Assembly: GCF_003977595.1 (NCBI RefSeq)
Contig: NZ_RYYR01000019.1
Span: forward strand, 1 to 64,000
Direction: 5' to 3'
Length of the DNA: 64,000 bases
DNA from: Lysinibacillus antri
GTDB taxonomy: Bacteria > Bacillota > Bacilli > Bacillales_A > Planococcaceae
Each line of letters opens with the position of its first letter. Position 1 is the first letter of the stretch. The notes below the pieces were generated by a model, which saw only the letters and a list, made by a program, of their open reading frames with translations, was not told the DNA's origin and did no database searches. Position numbers and translations under genes: made by a program. Shown here piece by piece: positions 33,433 to 42,689 of this stretch.

Positions 33433-34620
33433 CTACTTCATATCATAATACCCACAAACTACGTGCCCAACAGCCTTAGCTGCTACAAGGAGTGCATCTT
33501 CATCAATTTCGAATTTTGGATGATGGTTGAAGTATGGCTCTTCCACTCCTTTTGGCGTACAGGCAATATAGAAGAAACAAGATGGGAACTTTTCAGCATA
33601 GTACGCAAAGTCTTCTGATGGTGACATTGCTGGGAATTCCTTCACTTCCTTAATGTCTTGGTCATTTGCATTTTTAAGGATCGTCGCCACTTTCTCTGTT
33701 AATTCAGGGTCATTGTACAATGGTGGATAATCATTTTCATAAGTGAGCTCGCATGTAACACCAAATTCTTCTTCAAGACCTTTTACAAGTCGTCTTACTT
33801 CTTTTTCGATTGTTTCTTTTGTTTCAACCGTCATATAACGGATGTCCCCTTCAAGTTCCACACTATCTTTAATGACATTAAATGTACCTTTCCCATCAAA
33901 TGAACCGATCGTGATGACTCCAATATCAAAGGGACTTAAGCGACGACTAATGATTGTTTGAGCAGCTGTGACAAAATGCGCACCCGCAACAATTGCATCA
34001 TTTGCTAGATGAGGTGAAGACCCATGCCCCCCTCTTCCTTGAATTTTTAATTTTAAATACGCTCTACCATTAAAGGAGTATCCCGCATGATACCCAACTA
34101 CTCCCGATGGCCCCATTGGTAAAAGATGAATGCCGAATACATTGTCCAGATCGTCAAGAACTCCTGATTCTACAATACTTTTTGCCCCACCTGGTGGAAC
34201 TTCTTCTGCGTGCTGATGAATGATTTTTATTGTTCCTGGCAGTTCATCTTTCAATTGAATTAAGCAGTCAGCTAACACTAATAAGTACGCTGTATGTCCA
34301 TCGTGCCCACAAGCATGCATCACGCCTTCATTTTTTGATTTAAATGGCACATCTGCTTCTTCTACAATTGGTAGTGCATCAAAATCCGCACGTAATCCAA
34401 TATTCTTTCCGGGTTTTCCTCCTTTAATTGTGACAATAATCCCATATCCATTGCCTACGTTTGTTTGAACTTCTACATCTTTTCCTTTATAAAAGTCGAT
34501 AATGTATTGGGCCGTTTTTTCTTCCTTAAAAGAAATTTCAGGATTTTGGTGCAGGTATCTACGGATTTCAATCATTTCATCTTTACGGGATTCTAACATC
34601 TCCATTAATTTTGCTCTCAT
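33433..34620 (-). CDS. M20-family amidohydrolase (HipO/YxeP-like)
   Basis: About 395 residues, a zinc peptidase of the M20 family that removes acyl groups from amino acids. Metal-binding motifs MHACGHDGHTAYLL near residue 103 and HQHAEEVPPGG near residue 136 are intact, as are GRADFDAL-like LRADFDALP and the closing HHPKFEIDEDAL. The start is ATG 34620 with AAGGA 10 bases upstream; the GTG at 34629 is too close to it. It follows the MFS gene on the same strand with a 49-base gap, so the pair probably forms an operon, importing or exporting a compound and hydrolysing it. Confidence 0.9.
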   Translation of the reverse strand: MRAKLMEMLESRKDEMIEIRRYLHQNPEISFKEEKTAQYIIDFYKGKDVEVQTNVGNGYGIIVTIKGGKPGKNIGLRADFDALPIVEEADVPFKSKNEGVMHACGHDGHTAYLLVLADCLIQLKDELPGTIKIIHQHAEEVPPGGAKSIVESGVLDDLDNVFGIHLLPMGPSGVVGYHAGYSFNGRAYLKLKIQGRGGHGSSPHLANDAIVAGAHFVTAAQTIISRRLSPFDIGVITIGSFDGKGTFNVIKDSVELEGDIRYMTVETKETIEKEVRRLVKGLEEEFGVTCELTYENDYPPLYNDPELTEKVATILKNANDQDIKEVKEFPAMSPSEDFAYYAEKFPSCFFYIACTPKGVEEPYFNHHPKFEIDEDALLVAAKAVGHVVCGYYDMK

Positions 34621-34669
34621 TTTTGCCACTTCCTTATTAGATTTGTTACTGCATTTCTTCAGCGAGTAT

Positions 34670-36100
34670 TTAAGCGTTACTTCCAGCTGGCTTACGTGTT
34701 ACTTTTTTTACTGGCTTAGTCGTAGAAGTTTTACCTGCGTTTTTTGGTACTAAGAAGATGACAGATACAATTGAAAGTACACCGAATATAACGTTCACAA
34801 TAATTCCAACCATAGCTGCTGCTTCTAAATTACCGCCCGCTGCAACCGCACTATAAGCTGTTGCTGATATCGCTACACCAAATGCCCCACCTAAAGAGCT
34901 CGCCATTTTATAAACTCCAGCAGCTTCTCCCACTTTATCAGAAGGTGCATTTGAAACAGATGTATCTGTAGAAGGTGTTGCGTAAAGACCTAAACCTAGT
35001 CCAAATAAGGCAAAACCAATAAATACGACAACTGTATATGTTAAGCCTGGTAAGAATGTTAAGCCCATCATTGCTACACCAATTGTTGTAATGATACCAC
35101 CCCAAATCATCGGTGATTTCGCACCAACTCTTTGGAGGATTTTCTCACCAACACGAATCATCGCTAACACTACAACTAAATAACCTAGAGATAACATACC
35201 TGATTGTAAAGAATTGAAACCTCGACCTACTTGTACGTAAGTGTTTGTTACGATAAGTGCACCCGCAATGGCATTCAGTAAGAAGTTTGAAACTGTTGCA
35301 CCAGAATAAGCTTTGTTTTTAAATACTGCAAAATCGACCAAAACAACTTCTTTGCTTTTTTCAACTTTAACAAACACAATTAATCCGATGATTGTAACAG
35401 CTAATGCGATAAGTGTAGGAACACCTGTCCATCCCCAATCCGCACCGTAAGTAATAAATAAGTTCAGTGCGATCATTGTTACAATAAAGATACCTAAACC
35501 AGCATAGTCAAATTTAAATTTACCCGTTGATTGTTGTTTACTTTCTGGCGTATCTTTTAGTAAGAATAAACCGACTACTGCAAAGATGATGGAGAAAATG
35601 AAGATCCATCTCCAGCCTAATGATGTTGCAATTGCACCACCTGCGAACGAAGCGAAACCTGAACCACCCCAAGAACCGATTGACCAAAAACTTAATGCAC
35701 GTTGACGATCTGCGCCTTCAAAATAAGCTTTAATTAACGCAATTGTTGATGGCATAATAAATGCAGCTGAAATCCCTTGTATAATACGACCGATAATTAG
35801 CAATATTGCACCTTGAGCGAATACAAGACAAAGGGAACCGATAATACTCAATATAAAACCGATGACAGCAATTTTTTTACGCCCAACTTTATCTGCTAGC
35901 CCACCTGCAGCAACAATAAACAACCCTGAGAATAAAGCAGCTAAACTAATAGCAATGTTTAATGTTCCAAGTGATACACCTAGATCTTTTTGTACTTCCG
36001 GTACTACATTGACCATTGCTTGTGCAAATAACCAGAATGTAATAACACCAAACACAATTCCAATAATCATTTTATTTGTACCTTTATAACCAGTATCCAT
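34670..36100 (-). CDS. MFS transporter (DHA2-like, 14 segments)
   Basis: A 476-residue major-facilitator protein with about fourteen hydrophobic segments. The first half has GGLADKVGRKKIAVIGF (MFS motif A) and GRIIQGISAAFIMPSTIALIKAYF, followed by the DHA2-type GSWGGSGFASFAGGAIATSLGWRWIFIFS. The tail is basic (KTSTTKPVKKVTRKPAG). Drug or metabolite export is likely. The ribosome site is AGGAGG. A 14-bp palindrome (36253-36266) overlaps the candidate -10 box TATAAT on this strand. Confidence 0.9.
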   Translation of the reverse strand: MDTGYKGTNKMIIGIVFGVITFWLFAQAMVNVVPEVQKDLGVSLGTLNIAISLAALFSGLFIVAAGGLADKVGRKKIAVIGFILSIIGSLCLVFAQGAILLIIGRIIQGISAAFIMPSTIALIKAYFEGADRQRALSFWSIGSWGGSGFASFAGGAIATSLGWRWIFIFSIIFAVVGLFLLKDTPESKQQSTGKFKFDYAGLGIFIVTMIALNLFITYGADWGWTGVPTLIALAVTIIGLIVFVKVEKSKEVVLVDFAVFKNKAYSGATVSNFLLNAIAGALIVTNTYVQVGRGFNSLQSGMLSLGYLVVVLAMIRVGEKILQRVGAKSPMIWGGIITTIGVAMMGLTFLPGLTYTVVVFIGFALFGLGLGLYATPSTDTSVSNAPSDKVGEAAGVYKMASSLGGAFGVAISATAYSAVAAGGNLEAAAMVGIIVNVIFGVLSIVSVIFLVPKNAGKTSTTKPVKKVTRKPAGSNA

Positions 36101-36252
36101 GATGAAACCTCCTGATGTTTTTATGTAAATACTTTCAAATAATATCCCCGATTTTTACTGGATGATTCTAATATCAAATCGTTAAATAATGGCTATTCTC
36201 ATTACTTTAATCTCCATATTCTTTTCTTTTTCCTTCACCTCTCCTCGTTCTT

Positions 36253-36266
36253 ATTTACAAGTAAAT
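36253..36266. promoter_or_regulatory. Palindrome at the promoter of the MFS-M20 operon
   Basis: ATTTACAAGTAAAT is a perfect palindrome around AA; on the minus strand it directly overlaps TATAAT. The rest of the gap 36101-36457 shows only the AraC terminator; no gene is seen. Confidence 0.35.
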
Positions 36267-36401
36267 TATAAAAAAATTACTACATAAAATAGAGTCATTA
36301 TTTTACTGAAAACAATTATCCCTGAATGACTTTTTTGACTTTATCATTTTGGACATCAAAAAATAGCGGTGAATTTTTTACTTCGAACCGTATCCAAATA
36401 T

Positions 36402-36441
36402 AAAAAGCGCAAGAATGCTAACGTAAATTAACATTCTTGCG
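36402..36441 (-). terminator. Terminator of the AraC-type gene
   Basis: CGCAAGAATG / CATTCTTGCG perfect stem with a T-rich run on the minus strand. Confidence 0.8.
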
Positions 36442-36457
36442 TTCTGCTCGCTACTAT

Positions 36458-38797
36458 TTAAAGAATCGCTTTTCTCATATCGAAAAAATGGATGGCATTG
36501 ACCGTCAAATAGGAATAAAAAGACCAAGTGTCCGTTATTGTTTCATCAAACAATTCTAATTTGGGATGACTTGTTCGATTAATATAATCAATAATTTCTA
36601 AATCTAAGCCATGTTTGCTATTTAAACTCAGCCATTTCGTATACAATGCTCCATGTTCCCGATCAAAAACATATTTACGTATTTGGTATTCACCTTCTTC
36701 TAATCCCTTTATTTTCACTAATATTTCCTTATTTAACTTCTGTAGAAACGTTTCCTCGATTGAAAAGTAAGGGTTGATTGTATTGCAATTCATTAGTACA
36801 AGTTGATATCCTCGATCGTTTTTTGTCATGACATAGTCCGACCCTTTTGCAATCACTATTCCGTTTAGCTTTTTGGCAAATACCATAGCAAAATAAGCCG
36901 GACGTTTTCCACTGAAGTAGTGAAATAATTCCAACCCTTCAATTTGAAATCTCTGCCCGTTACTTTCACCTTCATGTAGTGCAGTGTTAATCCAAAAGCC
37001 AATCGACTCTACTTCATCTACAATATCTAGCACACTTTTTAATACTAGAGCAGCTCGAAAGAATGTACCATTTGTAAAACGTGTATTTCCCGAAAGTGTA
37101 TTCCAAGTAATTAAATGGAGTGGTTTTTCGATTGCGTGATTTTTTAAAAAGGCTTTAATTTTCATCGTTCTTTCTTTTAAGTAATCTTTTACACTGTAAA
37201 ACTGATCTTCATTTAATTCTTGAAAATCCACCATATCATTTTGATTGGAATCATATCCAAAAAAGTCGATCATCTCCTCATCTACTAACATCCAATCATG
37301 AGGTTTATTTAGTTTTTCATCTTTATAGGAAAATGGTAAAAATACTCCCACTTGACTATTTGGGATAAGTTTTTTTAGTAACTCACGCATTTTTAGATAA
37401 ACACGTTTTATTTCTTTTGCTTCGACAGCAGTATGATAGGGCTCATAGAACAGAAAACGCCACGAAGTTAAATAGGATGCCCCATATAATTGTAAACAAT
37501 GTCTTAAAAACTGATAAAGCTTTTGAAAGTTTTTATCTTCATCAGCAGTAATTTCTTGATATTCAATTTTTATAAATAGGGCAAGACTATTTCTTTGTAA
37601 AAAATTTAAAGCTATATCTGATTTAAAATACGGAGAGCTCGTCGCTATTATCTCATCTGTTTCAACATCCGCTGTAATTGTTTCCCCTTTTAATAAATTA
37701 CTGATCCCAACATAATCAAGACGCATTTCATCTTTCACCATGAGCAATTGAGATCTTACATCTTCCTTTAGCAATTCTTTTAATTCACGAATAATTAATA
37801 TATTCCGTGGACGTAATAAACTGGCATTCAATGAGTGGGAAAGGTCTAATCGCAATTCTTCAAATTGAGACTCTGCATTTCTATAGGATTGATCATGCTG
37901 ATTTAGCAAGTCACCTAATTTCGTTAATATTTCAGGTGAGTTGATCAATGTTTCAACATCTTCTATCTGATAATTTTTAAATGAATCGATTTGCTCTTTT
38001 GAATTATTTTCACGGTAAATTTGGGGTGTAACGCCATACATTTCTTTAAATAAATTTGTAAAGGACTTCGAATTAGCAAAACCATTTTTCATCGAGATTT
38101 GTGAAATGGTATCATTTGTGTACAATAAATCCTTCACACTATGCTTTAATCGAATATTATTTAAAAATCGACTAAAACCCATTCCCATCTTTTGTTTAAA
38201 ATAACGAGATAGATAACCTGTAGAAAGATACGATAGACTCGCCATATCCTCTAAAGTAATGACATGCTGATAATTCCTTTCCATAAAATCCACTATTTTT
38301 TTCAATCGCAAATCATCTGTATCTAATTTTTCAATAGCGCCACCTTTTTGTTTAAAGCTACGAATTAAGATTAGTAATATTTTGCATATGTGACTGTGCA
38401 TTTCAATTTGATAGCTTTCGCCTTTTCGACTATTGGATAGCATTAATTCAATGAGCATTTTTTTTATATTGTTCAGCATCTTTTCTCTTCCCATATCAAC
38501 TTCTTGAGAAAAGCATTCAAATCGAATGTTTCGATATTCTGAATAATAGTGATCCATAAAGGCATCCGAAATATTTAATAATAGTACGTAATTATGTTCA
38601 TTGCCTTGTACTTGATATAGTTGATTCCGATTAATAACCAATAAATCCTGTTCATTTAATTTGTAAAATCGACTATCAATTTCAATCGTGATTTCACCAT
38701 TAACAACAAAAACGAGAAGCAGTCCCTTATTTATTTTTGGAGATATAAATTGGATATTTTTTAATGAAATTTGAAAATCGGACAATGCATTTTCCAC
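36458..38797 (-). CDS. AraC-family regulator fused to a GH39-like domain
   Basis: About 779 residues. The first 160 form a cupin-like sensing domain (NKGLLLVFVVNGEITIEI..FYKLNEQDLLVINRNQLYQV). Residues about 160-265 are the AraC/XylS double HTH: VDFMERNYQHVITLEDMASL, STGYLSRYFKQKMGMGFSRF and SQISMKNGFANSKSFTNLFKEMYGVTPQIYR. The remaining 500 residues resemble a glycoside hydrolase 39/beta-xylosidase fold (SWRFLFYEPYH.., HLITWNTLSGN..), a combination found in Gram-positive AraC regulators such as Staphylococcus Rsp-like proteins. The start is uncertain: GTG 38797 with a GGGGAG site is preferred over GTG 38866, which has none. Confidence 0.83.
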   Translation of the reverse strand: MENALSDFQISLKNIQFISPKINKGLLLVFVVNGEITIEIDSRFYKLNEQDLLVINRNQLYQVQGNEHNYVLLLNISDAFMDHYYSEYRNIRFECFSQEVDMGREKMLNNIKKMLIELMLSNSRKGESYQIEMHSHICKILLILIRSFKQKGGAIEKLDTDDLRLKKIVDFMERNYQHVITLEDMASLSYLSTGYLSRYFKQKMGMGFSRFLNNIRLKHSVKDLLYTNDTISQISMKNGFANSKSFTNLFKEMYGVTPQIYRENNSKEQIDSFKNYQIEDVETLINSPEILTKLGDLLNQHDQSYRNAESQFEELRLDLSHSLNASLLRPRNILIIRELKELLKEDVRSQLLMVKDEMRLDYVGISNLLKGETITADVETDEIIATSSPYFKSDIALNFLQRNSLALFIKIEYQEITADEDKNFQKLYQFLRHCLQLYGASYLTSWRFLFYEPYHTAVEAKEIKRVYLKMRELLKKLIPNSQVGVFLPFSYKDEKLNKPHDWMLVDEEMIDFFGYDSNQNDMVDFQELNEDQFYSVKDYLKERTMKIKAFLKNHAIEKPLHLITWNTLSGNTRFTNGTFFRAALVLKSVLDIVDEVESIGFWINTALHEGESNGQRFQIEGLELFHYFSGKRPAYFAMVFAKKLNGIVIAKGSDYVMTKNDRGYQLVLMNCNTINPYFSIEETFLQKLNKEILVKIKGLEEGEYQIRKYVFDREHGALYTKWLSLNSKHGLDLEIIDYINRTSHPKLELFDETITDTWSFYSYLTVNAIHFFDMRKAIL

Positions 38798-39061
38798 ACA
38801 TACTCCCCACTCTTTCCAAATAAGCTCATTAAAAGCATATCCAAAAAAGTTGTATCTAAATGTCACTAAGCTAGTAGCATTTCATAATTTTTCAAGCTTT
38901 ATGTAATTCGCCAGTTCAATGAAAACTTCAGTAGAAAGACATTACAATTATTAAAAATAAAGATTTTATTTAGTAATAAAGTCTATCCATAAATGTGAAT
39001 TATTGTATACTCATATAATGGTACAGCGTATTAATAGAATTTTAAGGATAGAGGGATAATT

Positions 39062-39706
39062 TTGTCTTCGATTAAAAGTATTTCTTTCATTGCAATGATT
39101 GCAATGACCATTATTTCCTTTTCAAATTTTTTTGGATTAGGAATTGCTGGATTGTCTGTTTTGATCGGTATTTTATTTTTCTTTATCGACCGAACTTTGA
39201 ACAAACAAGATCCTTCCTCTAAAGTACTTAATTTAAGGGATATTAGAAATAATCTTAAAGATAAATCAATTTGTTTGTGGATTGGTTTCCCCTTATTGAT
39301 GAATCTAGTCTGTTTTATTTTAGCAACATTGTTCTTGCCCGAATTTATAGAACACACTTTTGAAAGAACTCAGTTTGTACTATCAGCAGATAAGGTATTG
39401 TTACTCGTTCTCCAACTTGCCCTATTAGCATTTGGTGAAGAAATTGCATGGCGAGGTTTTTTTCAACGCAATTTAAGTAAGATGATACCAATCGTTCCTG
39501 CTCTCATTGTGACATCTATCTTGTTTTCAATTGGTCATTTTGCATTCGGTAACACGGTAATAGTGACTTACGATATTTTCTTTATTTTTATTAACAGCAT
39601 TTTGTACGGTATCGTATTTTACAAAACAAACAATGTCTGGCTCAGCGCATTTTCACATTTTATTGCTAACCTGTTTGCCTTTATTCTTATGTTTATTTTT
39701 AGTTAA
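39062..39706 (+). CDS. CPBP-family intramembrane glutamic endopeptidase
   Basis: 214 residues, six or seven membrane segments. The CPBP/Abi motifs are intact: GEEIAWRGFF (EExxxR), FSIGH (FxxxH) and HFIAN (HxxxN). Such proteases cleave inside the membrane; in bacteria some act in bacteriocin immunity or sigma-factor release, but here the substrate is unknown. The start is a TTG at 39062 with GAGGG upstream. It converges with an ECF sigma gene (39802); a link through intramembrane proteolysis is speculative. Confidence 0.85.
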   Translation: MSSIKSISFIAMIAMTIISFSNFFGLGIAGLSVLIGILFFFIDRTLNKQDPSSKVLNLRDIRNNLKDKSICLWIGFPLLMNLVCFILATLFLPEFIEHTFERTQFVLSADKVLLLVLQLALLAFGEEIAWRGFFQRNLSKMIPIVPALIVTSILFSIGHFAFGNTVIVTYDIFFIFINSILYGIVFYKTNNVWLSAFSHFIANLFAFILMFIFS

Positions 39707-39763
39707 GTTGTTTACTATCGCTTGGAGATGTCTTTTATCTTCAAGCGTTCTTCTTTTTATACA

Positions 39764-39799
39764 TGAAAAAAGGACTCCCTTTTTGGTAGGAAGTCCTTG
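39764..39799 (-). terminator. Terminator of the ECF sigma gene
   Basis: AAGGACT.. / ..AGTCCTT stem on the minus strand followed by a run of six T. Confidence 0.75.
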
Positions 39800-39801
39800 C
39801 T

Positions 39802-40350
39802 TTATGCCGTTGCTACAACATCTTGTAATGATGAATCGGCTAATAAAATTTCTTTTAAACGGGCTTTGGCACGGAATAGACGTGATTTTACTGTTCCTAT
39901 CGATACTTTCATTAATCCAGAGATTTCAGCTAATGAATATTGATCGACATAGAAATACCATAACGTTTTTTGGTAAATGCCATCCAGTTGTTGCATCTTC
40001 TCTTGCACAATCTTTGTAACAGCAACTTTTTCAACTTGCTCTTCCGTTGATATTTCATTATTGGGAACCAAATCTAAAATCGGTACGTCTAATGTTTCAG
40101 GTTGACTCATCATATATTTGCTTCTTCTTACATTTTTGCGATAGCGGTCGCGGAATGTATTCATCGTAATTGTTGTGAGCCAAGCCTTTACGTGATCAAC
40201 TTGAGCGACTTGTTCTTCATTGCGTACGACCTTTACCCATACTTCTTGCATTAGGTCTTCTGCTTCTGCAATGTTGCGTGTTAGTTTTAAACATAAGTGA
40301 TATATATAACGATTATATTCTTCGTAAATTTCAGCTAAACAGTTAGTCAT
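39802..40350 (-). CDS. ECF-type RNA polymerase sigma factor
   Basis: About 182 residues with sigma region 2 (AEDLMQEVWVKVVRNEEQVAQVDHVKAWLTTITMNTFRDRYRK) and region 4 (LDGIYQKTLWYFYVDQYSLAEISGLMKVSIGTVKSRLFRAKARLKEIL). Region 3 is missing, as in ECF factors. No anti-sigma gene lies downstream on the same strand, which is unusual. The ATG at 40350 has GGAGG 9 bases upstream; the longer frame to 40404 is not needed. It is transcribed alone, divergent from the dipeptidase, with the GTGCC-type repeats in between. Confidence 0.9.
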   Translation of the reverse strand: MTNCLAEIYEEYNRYIYHLCLKLTRNIAEAEDLMQEVWVKVVRNEEQVAQVDHVKAWLTTITMNTFRDRYRKNVRRSKYMMSQPETLDVPILDLVPNNEISTEEQVEKVAVTKIVQEKMQQLDGIYQKTLWYFYVDQYSLAEISGLMKVSIGTVKSRLFRAKARLKEILLADSSLQDVVATA

Positions 40351-40494
40351 TTTAATTTTCCTCCAATATCTAACTTCTGATTTCATTTTCCCAAAAAATC
40401 TCATTACACTCTATCGTATTTGCTTTCAATTTCATTACATTCATGTAAGACTAAGTGTCCTAACTTGTAATTTTACTGCGCCCTCGTACCGGGA

Positions 40495-40558
40495 ATTTTC
40501 AGAATTGTTTGCGTACCTGGCACCCACACTATTCTGAATTGTTTCCGTGCCAGGCACC
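40495..40558 (+). repeat. Two direct copies of the GTGCCAGGCAC element
   Basis: GAATTGTTTGCGTACCTGG-CACC (40502-40524) and GAATTGTTTCCGTGCCAGG-CACC (40536-40558) are 34 bp apart. The second copy carries the intact palindrome; the first has lost one arm. The same 30-bp unit occurs in reverse at 28883-28912. The gap 40351-40642 has no gene. Confidence 0.75.
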
Positions 40559-40642
40559 CTCCAAAAGCTCACCATCAATACGATATGCTGCTATGTGCTA
40601 TACTATTTCTGCTACTTCAAAATTTTGAAAAGAGGGATGGAC

Positions 40643-42025
40643 ATGAGTCATTTACAAAAGTTAGATCAGTATTTCTCTGAACATCGAGATGAGCATTTAC
40701 AGGAGTTATTTGAATTTTTGCGCATTCCAAGCATTAGCTCTCTTTCTGAACACAAACCAGATATGCTCACTGCAGCGAACTGGCTTGCTGAAAAACTTAA
40801 AAAACTAAACATTGACAACGTGTCGGTTGATCCAACTGAAGGACATCCGGTTGTTTACGGCGAATGGCTTCATGCACCTGGAAAACCAACCATTCTGTTC
40901 TATGGTCACTATGATGTACAGCCTGTAGATCCCCTTCACCTTTGGGAATCTGAACCTTTCAACCCTGTAATCCGCGACAATAAGCTATTTGCTCGTGGGG
41001 CTTCTGATGATAAAGGACAAGTCTATATGCACCTAAAAATGATTGAAGCACTATTTGCGACGGAAGGTACTCTTCCTGTAAACGTAAAATTCATTTATGA
41101 AGGAGAGGAAGAAATCGGCAGTCCGAACCTCCCTGCTTATGTAGAAGCCAATAAAGAGAAATTAGCTGCTGACCTGATCCTGATTTCTGATACAGGCTTA
41201 TATGCTCCAGGAAAACCTGCAGTATGCTATGGCTTACGTGGATTAACTGGTGTGCAAATTGATGTGCGCGGGGCAAAAGGTGATCTACATTCCGGCCTTT
41301 ATGGTGGTGGTGTGCAAAATGCGATTCATGCCCTTGCTGAAATTTTAGCTTCTTTCCGAGATGAACATGGCACAATTCAAGTGGATGGCTTTTATGATAA
41401 AGTTCGCCCATTATCTGAAGAAGAACGCCAAGCCTATCGTGACCTAAATTTCGATGAAGAGGCATTAAAAGAAGAAGTTGGGGTTAATGAGTTATTCGGT
41501 GAGCAAGGTTACTCTTACCTTGAACAAACATGGGCTCGTCCTACATTAGAAGTGAATGGTGTATTTGGAGGGTTTTCAGGAGAAGGTATAAAAACGGTAC
41601 TCCCTGCTGAAGCGGGTGCAAAAATTACATGTCGATTAGTACCAGATCAAGATCCAGATGAAATTGTTCAATTACTGAAAGCACATATTGAAAAGCACAA
41701 ACCAAAAGGGGTATCCATCACTGTTTCGGAATTCGATAAAGGTGCACCTTACTTAACACCTTTTGATCACCCTTTAATTCAAGCAGCAGGTCGCTCCTAC
41801 GAAAAGATCTACCAAGTTCCTACTGCTTTTATCCGAGGCGGCGGTTCCATTCCAATTGTTGCTTCATTTGATGAAATTCTATCTTTACCTGTTGTGCTTA
41901 TGGGCTTTGGATTAAATAGCGAAAACTTCCATGCACCAAACGAGCACTTCCATTTAGAAAACTTTGACAAAGGACTTCGCGTACTTAGTGATTACTTACA
42001 TGAAGTATCCGAATTAAAAATTTAA
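40643..42025 (+). CDS. Dipeptidase, M20 family
   Basis: About 460 residues of the M20 metallopeptidase type, similar to cytosolic dipeptidases (CNDP/DapE-like). Two-zinc site motifs GHYDVQPVDP, RGASDDKGQ, YEGEEEIGS (metal bridging glutamates) and HAPNEHF are intact, with a lid domain in the middle (PTLEVNGVFGGFSGEG). It should cleave dipeptides in the cytoplasm. The ATG at 40643 is chosen because AGAGGG lies 6 bases upstream; ATG 40637 overlaps it. A terminator follows. Confidence 0.92.
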   Translation: MSHLQKLDQYFSEHRDEHLQELFEFLRIPSISSLSEHKPDMLTAANWLAEKLKKLNIDNVSVDPTEGHPVVYGEWLHAPGKPTILFYGHYDVQPVDPLHLWESEPFNPVIRDNKLFARGASDDKGQVYMHLKMIEALFATEGTLPVNVKFIYEGEEEIGSPNLPAYVEANKEKLAADLILISDTGLYAPGKPAVCYGLRGLTGVQIDVRGAKGDLHSGLYGGGVQNAIHALAEILASFRDEHGTIQVDGFYDKVRPLSEEERQAYRDLNFDEEALKEEVGVNELFGEQGYSYLEQTWARPTLEVNGVFGGFSGEGIKTVLPAEAGAKITCRLVPDQDPDEIVQLLKAHIEKHKPKGVSITVSEFDKGAPYLTPFDHPLIQAAGRSYEKIYQVPTAFIRGGGSIPIVASFDEILSLPVVLMGFGLNSENFHAPNEHFHLENFDKGLRVLSDYLHEVSELKI

Positions 42026-42033
42026 CCTATTCG

Positions 42034-42062
42034 ATCCCCTTCTATTTTGAAGGGGATTTTTA
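42034..42062 (+). terminator. Terminator of the dipeptidase gene
   Basis: ATCCCCTTC / GAAGGGGAT perfect stem followed by TTTTA. Confidence 0.8.
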
Positions 42063-42173
42063 TATTAAGATTATTTCTTTTTAGGAATAAAGAGGAGTTT
42101 TCTAAATATTTGTAGAATTGAAATTGATACACTTATTAACTACTAATCTAGATTTATTTAGGAGAGTGATTAA

Positions 42174-42425
42174 ATGGAATCTAAATGGAGTATCGTATTT
42201 TTAATTCAACCGATTGTAGGTTTATTACTAGTTTTAATAGCTCTTTACACATTTGTAGCAGGAAGTCCTAATCTACTTCCTTGGGCATTTATGTTGACAG
42301 GTCCTTTGTTTATTGCTATGGGTCTTTATGAGTCCAATCGAAATAATAAAAATGCTAGTCTTCTCTACCATGTATTGGCGGTAATATCCTTTCTATTTGG
42401 GTTCTATTCTTTTTTCGCATTCTAA
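42174..42425 (+). CDS. Small membrane protein, possibly DUF3953/YczI-like
   Basis: 83 residues with three predicted membrane segments (about 7-28, 34-50, 62-80) and short polar loops (ESNRNNKNAS). The plan and size resemble the YczI/DUF3953 group, but the match is tentative. The ribosome site AGGAG has a normal spacing. It has its own terminator downstream and stands alone. Confidence 0.6.
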   Translation: MESKWSIVFLIQPIVGLLLVLIALYTFVAGSPNLLPWAFMLTGPLFIAMGLYESNRNNKNASLLYHVLAVISFLFGFYSFFAF

Positions 42426-42462
42426 GTTCAGTTTAATTTAATAAGAAAGCAAAATTTTTATT

Positions 42463-42501
42463 AAACCGATGAATACAATAGTTGTTTTCATCGGTTTTTT
42501 C
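42463..42501 (+). terminator. Terminator of the 42174 gene
   Basis: AAACCGATGAA / TTCATCGGTTT stem followed by TTTTC. Confidence 0.75.
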
Positions 42502-42580
42502 AATGGGAAAATTAGGGATTTATAACTGTTTACTTCTATTTAAAAGGTAAAGTAAAATTGCCATATAATTGTAAATTTCT

Positions 42581-42636
42581 ACCTATAGGTCCATATCTAG
42601 TACATAGTATAATATAGGTAAGAAATAATACCTATA
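42581..42636. promoter_or_regulatory. TATAGGT inverted repeats upstream of the GGDEF gene
   Basis: A palindrome ACCTATAGGT (42581-42590) is followed by TATAGGTA-N8-TACCTATA (42613-42636), with a -10-like TATAAT (42609-42614) between them. Three or four TATAGGT half-sites in 56 bp suggest an operator. Confidence 0.35.
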
Positions 42637-42689
42637 CGACATAATATTAGAAAGTATTTTATACTCATTAGACAATAGAGGTGACAACA

